DNA from: Belliella calami
GTDB taxonomy: Bacteria > Bacteroidota > Bacteroidia > Cytophagales > Cyclobacteriaceae
Reading direction: 5' to 3'
Length of the DNA stretch: 64,000 bases
NCBI RefSeq assembly: GCF_022549695.1
Contig: NZ_JAKZGS010000006.1
Coordinates: forward strand, 1-64,000
The stretch's first letter is position 1. Each line of letters begins with the position of its first letter. Position numbers and translations under genes: made by a program. The notes under the pieces were generated by a model, which saw nothing but the letters and a program-made list of their open reading frames with translations, did not search any database and had not been told where the DNA came from. Of this stretch, positions 8,472 to 17,568 are shown one piece after another.

Positions 8472-9563
8472 TTATAAATTTGAAATAAAAAGATAAACCA
8501 AAAAAGAAATCAATGCTCCACATGGTAGTGTCAAAACCCACGACAACAAAATATGCTTTAGCACTTTAAAATCAACTGACTTATTGGCAATTCCCATTCC
8601 TGAAATCGCACCAACAGAAACATGCGTAGTAGAGACAGGCAAACCAAACAAAGATGCTGAAATCACGAAAAAACTTGTAATCAAATTGGAAATAAATCCT
8701 TGTTGACGACTCATCAAGGAAATTTTATCCCCCATAGTTCTTGAGATCAATCTAGAATGAAACAATCCTCCCACAGCCATTAGAATAGCGATTAATAAAA
8801 GACCTTGATAAACTTGAAGCCAGGGTATCAAAATCAAAAGAGCCACTATTTTAGGTGTATCATTCAATCCTCTAGCAAAACATACTGTTCCTGAGCTCAA
8901 AAAATGAAGTGAATCAATGGTTTTTGAAGAATTAAAGGTCACTCCATTTTGCAAATTGTTTTTTTGACATTCCTGTATGTTGGCAAAGGTTAATTTTTTG
9001 GAATCAAAAAAATAATTCCTTGGACCAGATTCTAAGGCTATTTTTGAATCGGTGATGCAAATACAATTTTTATCACGAGAAGAGAGAAGGCTTTGGGCTT
9101 TTATCAATACTGCAGCACAAAATGCTGAGAGTACTGGACTGAGAATCAAAGGTATCAAAAACACTCCCAAAAGTAATTCAAACTTGACATCACCTCCTGA
9201 TACAATAAAGCCTGTTCCAAAAAGCGCTCCTACCATTGCATGAGTACTTGAAATTGGCATTCCGATTTTAGTGGCAAAAAAAACAGTCAAAGCCGCTCCT
9301 ACGGCAACTGAAGTGGCAAATGCAGGATCACTGACAAAAGCATCAGGAACAAGCCCCTTGCCCGAAAAATTCTTCACCAAAGATGCTGCCAAGAATATTG
9401 AAGCAATGGAACCCAATAAAGTGGTAAAAGTAGCCCAACCTATTGCTGTTTTATAACTGACTTGTTTACTTCCATAAAGCGTAGCTACACCTTTGAAGTT
9501 ATCATTTGCCCCATTACTGTAAGCAAAGAATGCTACAGCTAAAATTAAAACAATATAAATCAT
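8472..9563 (-). CDS. pit: Inorganic phosphate transporter, PiT family
   Basis: This is a 363-residue polytopic protein of the PiT family, importing phosphate (or metal-phosphate) with H+ or Na+. Both signature repeats are clear: SNGANDNFKGVATLYGSK at the N-terminus with GMPISSTHAMVGALFG, and GLNDTPKIVALL with GLPVSTTHVSVGAISG in the second half. About ten membrane segments flank a cytoplasmic loop (residues about 150-205). The common PhoU/DUF47 partner gene is not adjacent. It is separated from the heme operon by the operator region and is probably its own unit. Confidence 0.92.
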   Translation of the reverse strand: MIYIVLILAVAFFAYSNGANDNFKGVATLYGSKQVSYKTAIGWATFTTLLGSIASIFLAASLVKNFSGKGLVPDAFVSDPAFATSVAVGAALTVFFATKIGMPISSTHAMVGALFGTGFIVSGGDVKFELLLGVFLIPLILSPVLSAFCAAVLIKAQSLLSSRDKNCICITDSKIALESGPRNYFFDSKKLTFANIQECQKNNLQNGVTFNSSKTIDSLHFLSSGTVCFARGLNDTPKIVALLILIPWLQVYQGLLLIAILMAVGGLFHSRLISRTMGDKISLMSRQQGFISNLITSFFVISASLFGLPVSTTHVSVGAISGMGIANKSVDFKVLKHILLSWVLTLPCGALISFLVYLFISNL

Positions 9564-9595
9564 GTGTAAAATACGCAGTTTTGAAGGTCATCAGA

Positions 9596-9690
9596 TGTGG
9601 TCGGATGACTGTAGTCTATTCACGATTATTCGAATGATAATTAAGTGATAAATTCACCTATTGAAGTCATTGCGGGTGATCATATTATTT
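9596..9690. repeat. Short intergenic repeat-like sequence
   Basis: The gap between pit and the polysaccharide operon contains CGATTATTCG (9623-9632) and TGCGGGTGAT (9671-9680). The first resembles the CGATTATCCGC ends seen at 42163 and 50964. The second is identical to 10-mers at 48018 and 52478. It is probably a degenerate member of a dispersed intergenic repeat. Confidence 0.4.
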
Positions 9691-9703
9691 AAACACTCCT
9701 TTT

Positions 9704-11248
9704 TCATTTCACCTTCAATAAAATCGAGAATTCATCTTCATATAAAATCTCTGTATCCAATGGTATTTCAAAATGATCAAGCCTTCTCAAAGCAGCTGCT
9801 ACCACATCATTGGGATAGAGCAAGAATGCTGGCTTGCTAACAATAATGTAATCGGCATAAATCTGCGGAAGCTGCAAAGCTGCTTGAAAATCTGGACTAA
9901 AGTGTCCTTCCCAAGTGAAGCCAGAATTTAGTTTGGTCAGTGTGGCATAATGTATTGCATCATCTGCCAAAACCCTTCCTTTTCCCTGCTTGTTCAGTGT
10001 AGAAGATATGTTATTGAAAGAATTAGCGAATTCGCTTTCAGTTTTTTCGTTGACAGATTGAATGAAAAGTTTTTCATTTCCATTGATAGTAAATTTGAAA
10101 TAATAAAATTCAAGAAAAATCATCAAAACAGGGATAACCAGACCAATTCCAATTTGGAAAACCTTTTCTTTGCCATTTTTCAAGTTTTGACCATAAAAGA
10201 TGGTGGCTAGACCGGTTGCTGTAATCAAAGTGAGGTTGTGGAGATTGAGGTTAAGGATTCTGTTTTCTGCAATCTCAGAATAGCAAAAAAGTAAACTCAA
10301 AAGTACAAGCGCATTTTTGGTAACCGATCCATCGAAATTGAAAAGCTGTATCAATGCTAGCCCTGAGACAAAAACCAATGGAAGCATAAATGTAAGGCTA
10401 TTGTCAGCTATTCTTTCCCAAATAGAATTGTCTGTGAAAATCAATGGGTAAAGTGTCGAATAACTACTCCAATAATCACCTATACCATCTACAAAATAGA
10501 AAAATTTCCCTGCAAATACTTTATTGATAATCAAATATATCAAGATTGACATCAATGGAATAAATGCCACAATGAAAATAGAGGAGAAAAAACCTGTGAA
10601 AAATTTTCTCCTTTGGGAATCATTACTGAGAATAATGGCTGCCCGGTAATAAAAACTACCATTGATACCTTTCGCTTTGGAGAAATTCACAAAGAAGAAA
10701 ACTGGTATCAAAAGGAGTAAAAATTTCAGCAAATTCAAATCAAAAAGCACAAATACCCCCAACAAAAGGCTCAATAAGGTAAGGTGAAAAACAGAATAGG
10801 ACTTAGTGTACTTGAACAACAAAGCAAAGAATGCAAAATAGAAAATCAAGTACATCCCAGTACTTCCTCCAGAAACGGCTGCATAAATTATGATTGGGCT
10901 AAACAAAAGATAAATCAAGAATACCCTGACATTCCATTTTTCCTTCAACCCCTTCAGAAAGAGATGGTTTGTTAGCCAACCGATAAGGATGGCATTGAAG
11001 ATATAGGTGCTTTGACTTTGCCTGATAAATGAAATCAACAAAGACCCCAAATACAACATTGTAGGTTTGGTGAAAAAGTAAGTCCTAAGAAATCCAGTTT
11101 CAAACTTTGTAGTCAATATCGTTTTGTACTCAATAAAATAAGCCTCAAGATTGTAGAATCCCCTACTTTGAAGCCAAAGGCTCAGAAGGAAATAAGCCGA
11201 AGAAAACAACAGCCAGCTAATAGCATAAATGATCGATTGTTTTTTCAT
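9704..11248 (-). CDS. Polytopic membrane protein of polysaccharide operon
   Basis: This 514-residue protein has roughly ten to twelve hydrophobic segments spread over the first 380 residues and a soluble C-terminal domain of about 130 residues (from NGNEKLFIQSVNEKTESE). The layout recalls GT-C type membrane glycosyltransferases or polymer-modifying proteins, but I see no decisive motif and do not assign a reaction. A TTG at 11254 would add two residues; I chose the ATG at 11248. It is the last gene of the operon, starting 8 bases after the GT2 synthase stop, so it probably acts on or exports the same polymer. Confidence 0.7.
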   Translation of the reverse strand: MKKQSIIYAISWLLFSSAYFLLSLWLQSRGFYNLEAYFIEYKTILTTKFETGFLRTYFFTKPTMLYLGSLLISFIRQSQSTYIFNAILIGWLTNHLFLKGLKEKWNVRVFLIYLLFSPIIIYAAVSGGSTGMYLIFYFAFFALLFKYTKSYSVFHLTLLSLLLGVFVLFDLNLLKFLLLLIPVFFFVNFSKAKGINGSFYYRAAIILSNDSQRRKFFTGFFSSIFIVAFIPLMSILIYLIINKVFAGKFFYFVDGIGDYWSSYSTLYPLIFTDNSIWERIADNSLTFMLPLVFVSGLALIQLFNFDGSVTKNALVLLSLLFCYSEIAENRILNLNLHNLTLITATGLATIFYGQNLKNGKEKVFQIGIGLVIPVLMIFLEFYYFKFTINGNEKLFIQSVNEKTESEFANSFNNISSTLNKQGKGRVLADDAIHYATLTKLNSGFTWEGHFSPDFQAALQLPQIYADYIIVSKPAFLLYPNDVVAAALRRLDHFEIPLDTEILYEDEFSILLKVK

Positions 11249-11256
11249 ATACAACC

Positions 11257-13164
11257 TTATTTAGATCCTTTGGTCAAGCCATGATTGGTTTTTTCCCAAT
11301 AAAATGGCTTCGTGATCAATTGAATTAATCCTTTATAAGCAGAAATGGAATGCATCAACCAGTAAAACGGATTGACCAAAGCATAGACGATCAAAGGATA
11401 AGAACGCCTTCTAAAAACTGCTATCATATTGACATAGATCATCATCAGATTCCCAACCGTAAAATTGAAAATAGCGACTACTACTAGCCAATCAGGGAAA
11501 AAGACGGATATAGAATCTAAGATCCCTTGGCTGATCTCAGCGTCTGACCAAAACAAGATATAATCTAGCCAACCTGTATGCAGAAAGAGGATAAAAACCA
11601 GAAACGTTAGCAAGATAGGATAAACCAGAAACGTGAAGAATGTCCCTCCAATGAAAAACTGGAAGCCAAAGAAGCCTTTCAAACCAATCTTTTTGTACAG
11701 TTTGATGGGATTTCGCATATGAACCAAATACGTTTGCATGTAACCTTTGATCCACCTTGACCTTTGTCTGATCCAATTGAAAAAATCATTGTTTGCCTCT
11801 TCTAATGTCGTAGAATCCAAAACTGTTACTTTATAGGATTTGGCATAAGCCCGAAGTCCCAAGTCAGCATCCTCAGTCACATTGAATCCGTCCCATCCGC
11901 CAAGTTCCATTAATTTATCAAACCTAAAGTGATTGCTTGTCCCTCCCAATGGAATCGGTACGTCAAGATTATCCAATCCAGGAAGCATATAGTCAAACCA
12001 ATAAGAGTATTCCAAAGTGAAAAGCCTCGTCAGCAAATTCTCCTTTTTGTTGAAATAGTTCAATGCACATTGCACGACCACATATTGGTCTGAGATTTTT
12101 TTGAAAAGAGCATAAACCATTTTCAGCTGATTGTTGTCAGGAATATCCTCAGCATCATAGATGGTCAGGTATTTTCCCTTACTGAAATACAATCCATAAT
12201 TACAGGCTTTGGGTTTTGTTTTTGGCTGTGCATAGGGAATGATCAAAGGTTCGAAAACACAAGGAAAATCCATTTCCTTTACAGCATTGTAGGTCATTGC
12301 ATCATCAGATTCTATCAGAAGTTTGATGTCAAGTTTCTCTAGGGGATAATCCAGATTTTTCAGGTTCCACACCAATTTATGGATCACTTCTGACTCTTTG
12401 AATACAGGCAGTAGAATCGTATAAAATGGCAATTCATTGTCATCAATGGCATCCAATTCGGCTTTTGAGATTTTCCTCGCAGTTTCCATCTTGGAACCAT
12501 ACAATGTCAAGAGGAACTTAAAGCTGATGGAAAAAAACAGCAGAAAATTCAAAATCAAATTGAGTGTAATAGCAGTATTGATCGGAAAAAAATAAAAAAA
12601 CAATACCCCAACAGCTAATGTCAATCCAATGGCTATTAGTTGAGGCTTGGTAAATGTCTCGATGGCACAACTTTCACGATCGCTGTCATAAATCCCAAAA
12701 ACAGCCTTGTCCAAATAATCTAGCCCATATGTGACATGAAGGGCTTTGAGAATATCCATATCTTCGGCTACGTGAAATTTATCGACCTTTTGTCCCAAAA
12801 TCCCTTCAACCTGATTGATATTGATACTATCAGAAGGATCTGCAATGACTATCTCCAAATAATCCTCAGTCTGAACCAAAGGGAAAGCCAAAGCATCAAG
12901 AAATTTATGTAGATTCTCCTTGATGATTTCTTGCTTAGGAATCTGAACCAAGTTGTCAAAATCAAAATTGTAAAGTTCAATCCCTTCATCTAGCAAAATA
13001 TTTTTCCAAGCCCTTCTACTCAAATAGCCATAGTTCAATACAATCCTGAGAAAGCTTTTATTGAGACTTTTCTCAAGCTCTTCTACTCTATAGATTTTTT
13101 TTTGGCTTAATTTTCCCTTTTCTTGGAAAAGCGATTTTCTATAGTACTCCCGATTATCCATCAT
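11257..13164 (-). CDS. GT2 polysaccharide synthase with N-terminal MshEN domain
   Basis: This is a 635-residue inner-membrane synthase. Residues about 30-155 look like the MshEN/T2SSE N-terminal domain (FLRIVLNYGYLSRRAWKNILLDEG, then LVQIPKQEIIKE...LAFPLVQ, EIVIADPSD). Two membrane segments follow (about 182-225), then a family 2 glycosyltransferase domain with LPVFKES, the DxD-like D337-A-E-D340, GGTSNHF, the TEDADLG acceptor motif and Q467-RSRW, as in cellulose synthases. Four more membrane segments close the protein. There is no PilZ domain. MshEN domains in MshE bind c-di-GMP, but the usual RLG start of that motif is not preserved here, so binding is uncertain. It overlaps the barrel gene by 4 bases. 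The polymer is unknown. Confidence 0.88.
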   Translation of the reverse strand: MMDNREYYRKSLFQEKGKLSQKKIYRVEELEKSLNKSFLRIVLNYGYLSRRAWKNILLDEGIELYNFDFDNLVQIPKQEIIKENLHKFLDALAFPLVQTEDYLEIVIADPSDSININQVEGILGQKVDKFHVAEDMDILKALHVTYGLDYLDKAVFGIYDSDRESCAIETFTKPQLIAIGLTLAVGVLFFYFFPINTAITLNLILNFLLFFSISFKFLLTLYGSKMETARKISKAELDAIDDNELPFYTILLPVFKESEVIHKLVWNLKNLDYPLEKLDIKLLIESDDAMTYNAVKEMDFPCVFEPLIIPYAQPKTKPKACNYGLYFSKGKYLTIYDAEDIPDNNQLKMVYALFKKISDQYVVVQCALNYFNKKENLLTRLFTLEYSYWFDYMLPGLDNLDVPIPLGGTSNHFRFDKLMELGGWDGFNVTEDADLGLRAYAKSYKVTVLDSTTLEEANNDFFNWIRQRSRWIKGYMQTYLVHMRNPIKLYKKIGLKGFFGFQFFIGGTFFTFLVYPILLTFLVFILFLHTGWLDYILFWSDAEISQGILDSISVFFPDWLVVVAIFNFTVGNLMMIYVNMIAVFRRRSYPLIVYALVNPFYWLMHSISAYKGLIQLITKPFYWEKTNHGLTKGSK

Positions 13165-14006
13165 TTTTTGTCGAATCTAATTACAGAAAATATTTGGAAT
13201 CCACTGCCAATACCTGAGTTTCTATTCAAAACGTCATGAAACAAACCTCCATAGAGAGAGAATTTAGGAGTAAATTCATACCCAATATTCGCAGTCGCTT
13301 TGATTACTGAAAAATCTGAAACCAACTGAAGGTTGTTTTCAAAAAAATCACTGTCATTGCTAAAAGAAAATATAGCATCGATCTCTCCCAAAAGGACAAA
13401 TTTGTCAATTATTCGAATTCCTTTTGATGAAAACAACCTGATCTGACCTGGATCACTTGGGAAGAAATACCTGTATCCAAGCTCTATTTTGTGAAAATTA
13501 TTGCTTTCTCCTATCCATGGCGAATTTCCACTCAATATCAACCTGCCTTCCACTCCAAACCTTCCAAAACCCGTGTATGGTAATTGGTTGTTGTTATAAG
13601 CAGGAATAAATGTGGTGACACTCGCCATCAGGTAATGCATATTCACTTTTCCCAAATGAAATCTTGCACCAAGTTCAATATCCCCCAAGTCACGATTTTG
13701 TTGTCTCAAATTGGTATCCTCATATTGATTGAAAAACCATGGCAACGAGCCAAACAAATTCACTTTGTATCCATTGAGTGGCAAGCTGAAATATATCCTA
13801 GGGTTGTAATTGACAAACTTTCCTTGATTTTCGAAGTCTATTTTATCCCCGTCTCTATTCCGAAATGCTGCAGCGCTGTAATGGCTCAAATAAGGAGACA
13901 AGAGAAATTCACCTTTGTCTTGTTGCCAAGGGTTTTGTGCAAAAGATGTCGATGACAAAACGACAAAAAAGAATATCAGAATTGTAAATTTTCTATTTTC
14001 TAGCAT
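13161..14006 (-). CDS. Outer-membrane beta-barrel protein of polysaccharide operon
   Basis: This 281-residue protein has a cleavable signal peptide (to about residue 23, SFAQ). The mature part is made of alternating-polarity strands rich in Tyr/Phe/Gly (FVNYNPRIYFSLPLNGYKVNLFGSLPWFF, IELGARFHLGKVNMHYLMASVTTF, NFHKIELGYRYFF) and ends with FSVIRF. That is the profile of an outer-membrane barrel of about ten to twelve strands. The gene overlaps the BcsB-like gene by 14 bases and the synthase gene by 4, so it is firmly in the operon. A role as export pore in place of BcsC is inference. Confidence 0.72.
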   Translation of the reverse strand: MLENRKFTILIFFFVVLSSTSFAQNPWQQDKGEFLLSPYLSHYSAAAFRNRDGDKIDFENQGKFVNYNPRIYFSLPLNGYKVNLFGSLPWFFNQYEDTNLRQQNRDLGDIELGARFHLGKVNMHYLMASVTTFIPAYNNNQLPYTGFGRFGVEGRLILSGNSPWIGESNNFHKIELGYRYFFPSDPGQIRLFSSKGIRIIDKFVLLGEIDAIFSFSNDSDFFENNLQLVSDFSVIKATANIGYEFTPKFSLYGGLFHDVLNRNSGIGSGFQIFSVIRFDKK

Positions 14007-16050
14007 CTTCTATTTGAGTTTTGGCCAATTCTGATTTTCTGAAAATGTAACTGAGCAGCACGATGATAAATGCCAATACCAGTATAATTATGAATAGTTT
14101 ATAATTATCCCAGAATGTCACGAACCCCTCACTTCTTCCTGCTTTTTGATTTGTCGAAATCTTGTCCCTCAAATCAAAAAAGTAATAATGTTGATCATTT
14201 GCCAAGAGAACATTTCCTGAGTTTGTCAGATAAGGATCATAGATACCTTCTATAGCATTGTTGAGTGACATTGGATTGTCTGAAAGATGAGTGATCAACA
14301 TTACCATCTGATTGTTTTTTGGAAAAATCTGGGCATACGTAAGTTTCTTGTTATAATTCACAGTAAAGAATTTTTCCAATTCATCAGAATGGTATGAAAT
14401 GCTATCTTGAAGAAACTGTATATATTGATTGTCTTCAAACAAGGCATTGAATTTCTGCGGTTGATCAGTAATGATGATCATATTGGAAGTTGAATTTTCA
14501 AAAGAATAATCCTTCAAAGAAATAAATTCTGGCAGATACACTGATTTTTGGTCATTTGATTTGACATTGATTTGCCCTATCAAATTGGAAAGTGCAGGGA
14601 TTTCATTCTTGTTGAAATTCAAATCAGTAAGCAATTGGATCTGTTTGCCAGAGAAGTTTTCAGGAAATGCAGAGAATATCGGTGGCGAATCACTTCCAAT
14701 ATCAATATTTATCTTTGATTCGATTGGGTCAATTTGTGCAAAAAATTCTGTGTTGTTTTCTCCACAACAATCCCCTCCGGACAAATAAACATATTCTACG
14801 CTAAAGTAACTTCCTGCTCTGATAGGCTTTCTTTTTACCGCTATCGTTCTATCCACCACTCCTGATTTATCCATTACGATAGTTTGCAACAAACTGTTAT
14901 TCAAGTAGATATTAATATATCCTTGTTCATCTGCTTGGATAGGCTTATGATTCACTTTCAATTGAAAAGAAATCAATTTAAGTTCATTTTTAGTCAGAAA
15001 ACTTGGCAATTGGATGTTTTTGGTGATTCTACAAGCGCCATATACGACCTCTTCTTCAAGTCCCAATTCACTCAGTTTATAGGTTGAATTCAGTTGATAT
15101 TTGAAATCCAACTCCCCAACAACAGAATTTTTTACGATCAAGTGATCTGATATAGCACTTTTTGCAAGATCTTGATCAAACAAGAAATGGAGTACTTTTT
15201 TGATCCCATCATAATCTTGGCTGGTTAGTAGTATATTTGAAGTGTAGTATTGAAAATTTGTCAAAGAGTCGGTAACTGAATTATTCAAAATTTTGAGTTC
15301 ACCTTGGCCTTTGGATACTTTCACATTTTGATCAACTCCACTAGAAACCAAATCCCATGGCCCAATAATCATGGCACGGTCAAGAGAGTCCATCACCACT
15401 TCATCCAAATAAGACACAGGCAATGTCATCCCAAATCTGCTTTTGTAAAAGAAGTGGATATAAGAGACATGCTTGATGAGATTTAAATCATTGTTTCTCG
15501 GGATAACTAACCTTTCTATATCCGGAATCAATTTATCAAGCGTTTTTGAAGGCTTAGCAGTTGTGAATTGACTTGCTAGATTCACTTCAAGATGAGAGTT
15601 TTGGGTAATCTTGATCCAATATTCTGAATCAGAAGAATCTCTACAATCATCATCGATTTTGAATAGATCTGATTTGAGTTCGAGTTTCAGAAATCCCGAT
15701 TCGAAATCTTCTGTACCAACAGGAAGGTCAACCTTCAAAGTATCTCCTTCCTGACTCAAGGCACTTGTCAATATTGGTAAGTCATTGATAAAAAATAAGA
15801 TTTTACTTTTTTGTTTATCCAATACTTTGGAATTGACTATTTCCAAATGAATTTGAGTTCCATCATGTTGGAGGTCATTTCTTTGTTTGAAGAAAAATAT
15901 AGAACTGCTTTTTGGGCCAAATACTGTAGTCTGTTTTGGATAGCCGAAAGCTTCAAATCCATGATTGATAGCCATGGATTGATTGAAACAAAATATAGCA
16001 AGTATAAATACAATACTTTTTATGATGGTTGATTTGTATAATTCCTTCAT
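13993..16050 (-). CDS. BcsB-like periplasmic polysaccharide synthase subunit
   Basis: This is a 685-residue protein with an N-terminal signal, a large periplasmic region and one C-terminal membrane anchor (about 650-672, FIIILVLAFIIVLLSYIF) followed by a basic tail. It resembles BcsB, the carbohydrate-binding partner of cellulose synthase: an early strand with FFINDLPILTSAL, a DDCRDSSDSEYWIKI segment like the family's Cys-Asp-Trp region, a second jelly-roll segment with INIYLNNSLLQ, and GSYFSVEYVYLSGGDCCGENN. It would guide the nascent chain from the GT2 synthase across the periplasm. The kinase gene lies 28 bases upstream. The match is by pattern, so confidence is moderate. Confidence 0.75.
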   Translation of the reverse strand: MKELYKSTIIKSIVFILAIFCFNQSMAINHGFEAFGYPKQTTVFGPKSSSIFFFKQRNDLQHDGTQIHLEIVNSKVLDKQKSKILFFINDLPILTSALSQEGDTLKVDLPVGTEDFESGFLKLELKSDLFKIDDDCRDSSDSEYWIKITQNSHLEVNLASQFTTAKPSKTLDKLIPDIERLVIPRNNDLNLIKHVSYIHFFYKSRFGMTLPVSYLDEVVMDSLDRAMIIGPWDLVSSGVDQNVKVSKGQGELKILNNSVTDSLTNFQYYTSNILLTSQDYDGIKKVLHFLFDQDLAKSAISDHLIVKNSVVGELDFKYQLNSTYKLSELGLEEEVVYGACRITKNIQLPSFLTKNELKLISFQLKVNHKPIQADEQGYINIYLNNSLLQTIVMDKSGVVDRTIAVKRKPIRAGSYFSVEYVYLSGGDCCGENNTEFFAQIDPIESKINIDIGSDSPPIFSAFPENFSGKQIQLLTDLNFNKNEIPALSNLIGQINVKSNDQKSVYLPEFISLKDYSFENSTSNMIIITDQPQKFNALFEDNQYIQFLQDSISYHSDELEKFFTVNYNKKLTYAQIFPKNNQMVMLITHLSDNPMSLNNAIEGIYDPYLTNSGNVLLANDQHYYFFDLRDKISTNQKAGRSEGFVTFWDNYKLFIIILVLAFIIVLLSYIFRKSELAKTQIEDARK

Positions 16051-16078
16051 AGATGGATGATTGAGTTAAATATTGAAT

Positions 16079-17428
16079 TTATAATGCTTCCGGGAATTCA
16101 AGTTTGAATAGCACTCCCTTTTCGGTACTTGATTGATATTTGAAGTAGCCTCCCATTTGTTCAGTCATATTTCTGGCAATCTGTAAGCCCATTCCTTGAG
16201 GAGCAGAGATACTCGTCTGGTTTTCAAAATTTTCGAGAGGTTTAAAGATCCTATTCAACTCACTAGGTTGAATTTTGGCAGAAGGAGCCGCCAATTCAAT
16301 TCGGATATTTCCTTTATGACCAAACCATTTTATAGTAATGCTACTTTGGTCAGAAGACCAATTGATTAGATAATTGAGGATGTTTTCCAAACTATTTTTG
16401 AAAACCAGAAAATCTGCTAAAACCCTTGTTCGCAAATCACTTTCTTCGATATTCAAGGTGATATTTTTTGCTTCCAATTTGAGTTTCAATTCATTTGCTG
16501 TCCTTTTGATACATGAGTGAAGCATGACAGCTTCAATTTGAATTTTCAAATGACTCCCTGAAGTGAGTGAATCCACGGAAAAAATGTTGTTGGCGTATTT
16601 CAACAAATCTATACTAACTTCTTTTAAGAGCTGATTGTAGCTATGGGTCTCTTCATGCGATTGTTGTCCATGATCATCAATCAAATCTGATAGACCGATA
16701 ATATTATTAATCTTGTTTTTCAGATCATGCAGCACCAGTTTTTCTTTTTCTTGGTGGATTTTTGAAATTTGCTTTAGCTCTGTTAGTTGCAGTTTGCTGT
16801 TGATTAGTTCCTCATTGAGACTTTGGATGATGACATTTTTCTTTTCTTCACGTAGAATGTTCACCAGGTAATTTCTCTTGCGTGCATCGGGAATAAATGA
16901 GGTGACGATCAGAACCAAGAAAAATGCATAACCGCCAAGGCTTAATTTATCGTTGAGACTTTCAAAGGAATCGAAATATTGAAAAGCAAAGAAAATCGAG
17001 GTGTTATATAAAAAGAGCAATACACCAAACTTAGACCTCCAAAGTGCAAGAAAATTTCCTGCACCAATCACCACAGTCAAAAGAATAAAATAAATGGTGA
17101 CAAAAAATCCCGAAGTCAAATGTATTACATTGAAAATATAAGCTGAGAATAAAGCTAAAATCCCAAACATCAACCATTCTGGATTTTTGAGAAGTGGCCT
17201 TAATATTGTAAAGGAAATAAAACTAAGGATGATAAATGCTACCTTTAGATACAAAGTATCATCCCACAACTCCTTTAGCAGAAAGAAATCTAATATGAAT
17301 AACATTAAAACTATACAGACTACACTCCAATAAATATAATTGGCTGCATCCCAAGTCTTCCTTTCTAATGTAGAATTAAGTGTTGAGGAAGAGTCCTTAT
17401 CGTTTGAAATAGGTAAATTAAATATCAT
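16079..17428 (-). CDS. Membrane sensor histidine kinase
   Basis: This 449-residue protein has an N-terminal block of about six membrane segments (residues 30-180) with almost no periplasmic domain, a coiled linker, an H-box LVLHDLKNKINNIIGLSD with the phospho-acceptor His234, and a degenerate ATPase domain ending with GMGLQIARNMTEQMGGYFKYQSSTEKGVLFKLEF. The N-box is atypical (ENILNYLINW). No response regulator lies next to it. It is the first gene of the polysaccharide operon, so it may sense membrane or envelope state and control synthesis, but its partner is unknown. Confidence 0.85.
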   Translation of the reverse strand: MIFNLPISNDKDSSSTLNSTLERKTWDAANYIYWSVVCIVLMLFILDFFLLKELWDDTLYLKVAFIILSFISFTILRPLLKNPEWLMFGILALFSAYIFNVIHLTSGFFVTIYFILLTVVIGAGNFLALWRSKFGVLLFLYNTSIFFAFQYFDSFESLNDKLSLGGYAFFLVLIVTSFIPDARKRNYLVNILREEKKNVIIQSLNEELINSKLQLTELKQISKIHQEKEKLVLHDLKNKINNIIGLSDLIDDHGQQSHEETHSYNQLLKEVSIDLLKYANNIFSVDSLTSGSHLKIQIEAVMLHSCIKRTANELKLKLEAKNITLNIEESDLRTRVLADFLVFKNSLENILNYLINWSSDQSSITIKWFGHKGNIRIELAAPSAKIQPSELNRIFKPLENFENQTSISAPQGMGLQIARNMTEQMGGYFKYQSSTEKGVLFKLEFPEAL

Positions 17429-17568
17429 GGTGTTGAGGGTGATATCACAAATATGTCAAAATTTTTTCCTGAAAAAAATATTTTTAGGCATTCTACTCAA
17501 CTAAATCTTATATAGTTTTATGTAGTATTATTTAGTGAAAATTTAATAAATAGTTATCCTTAAGAATC

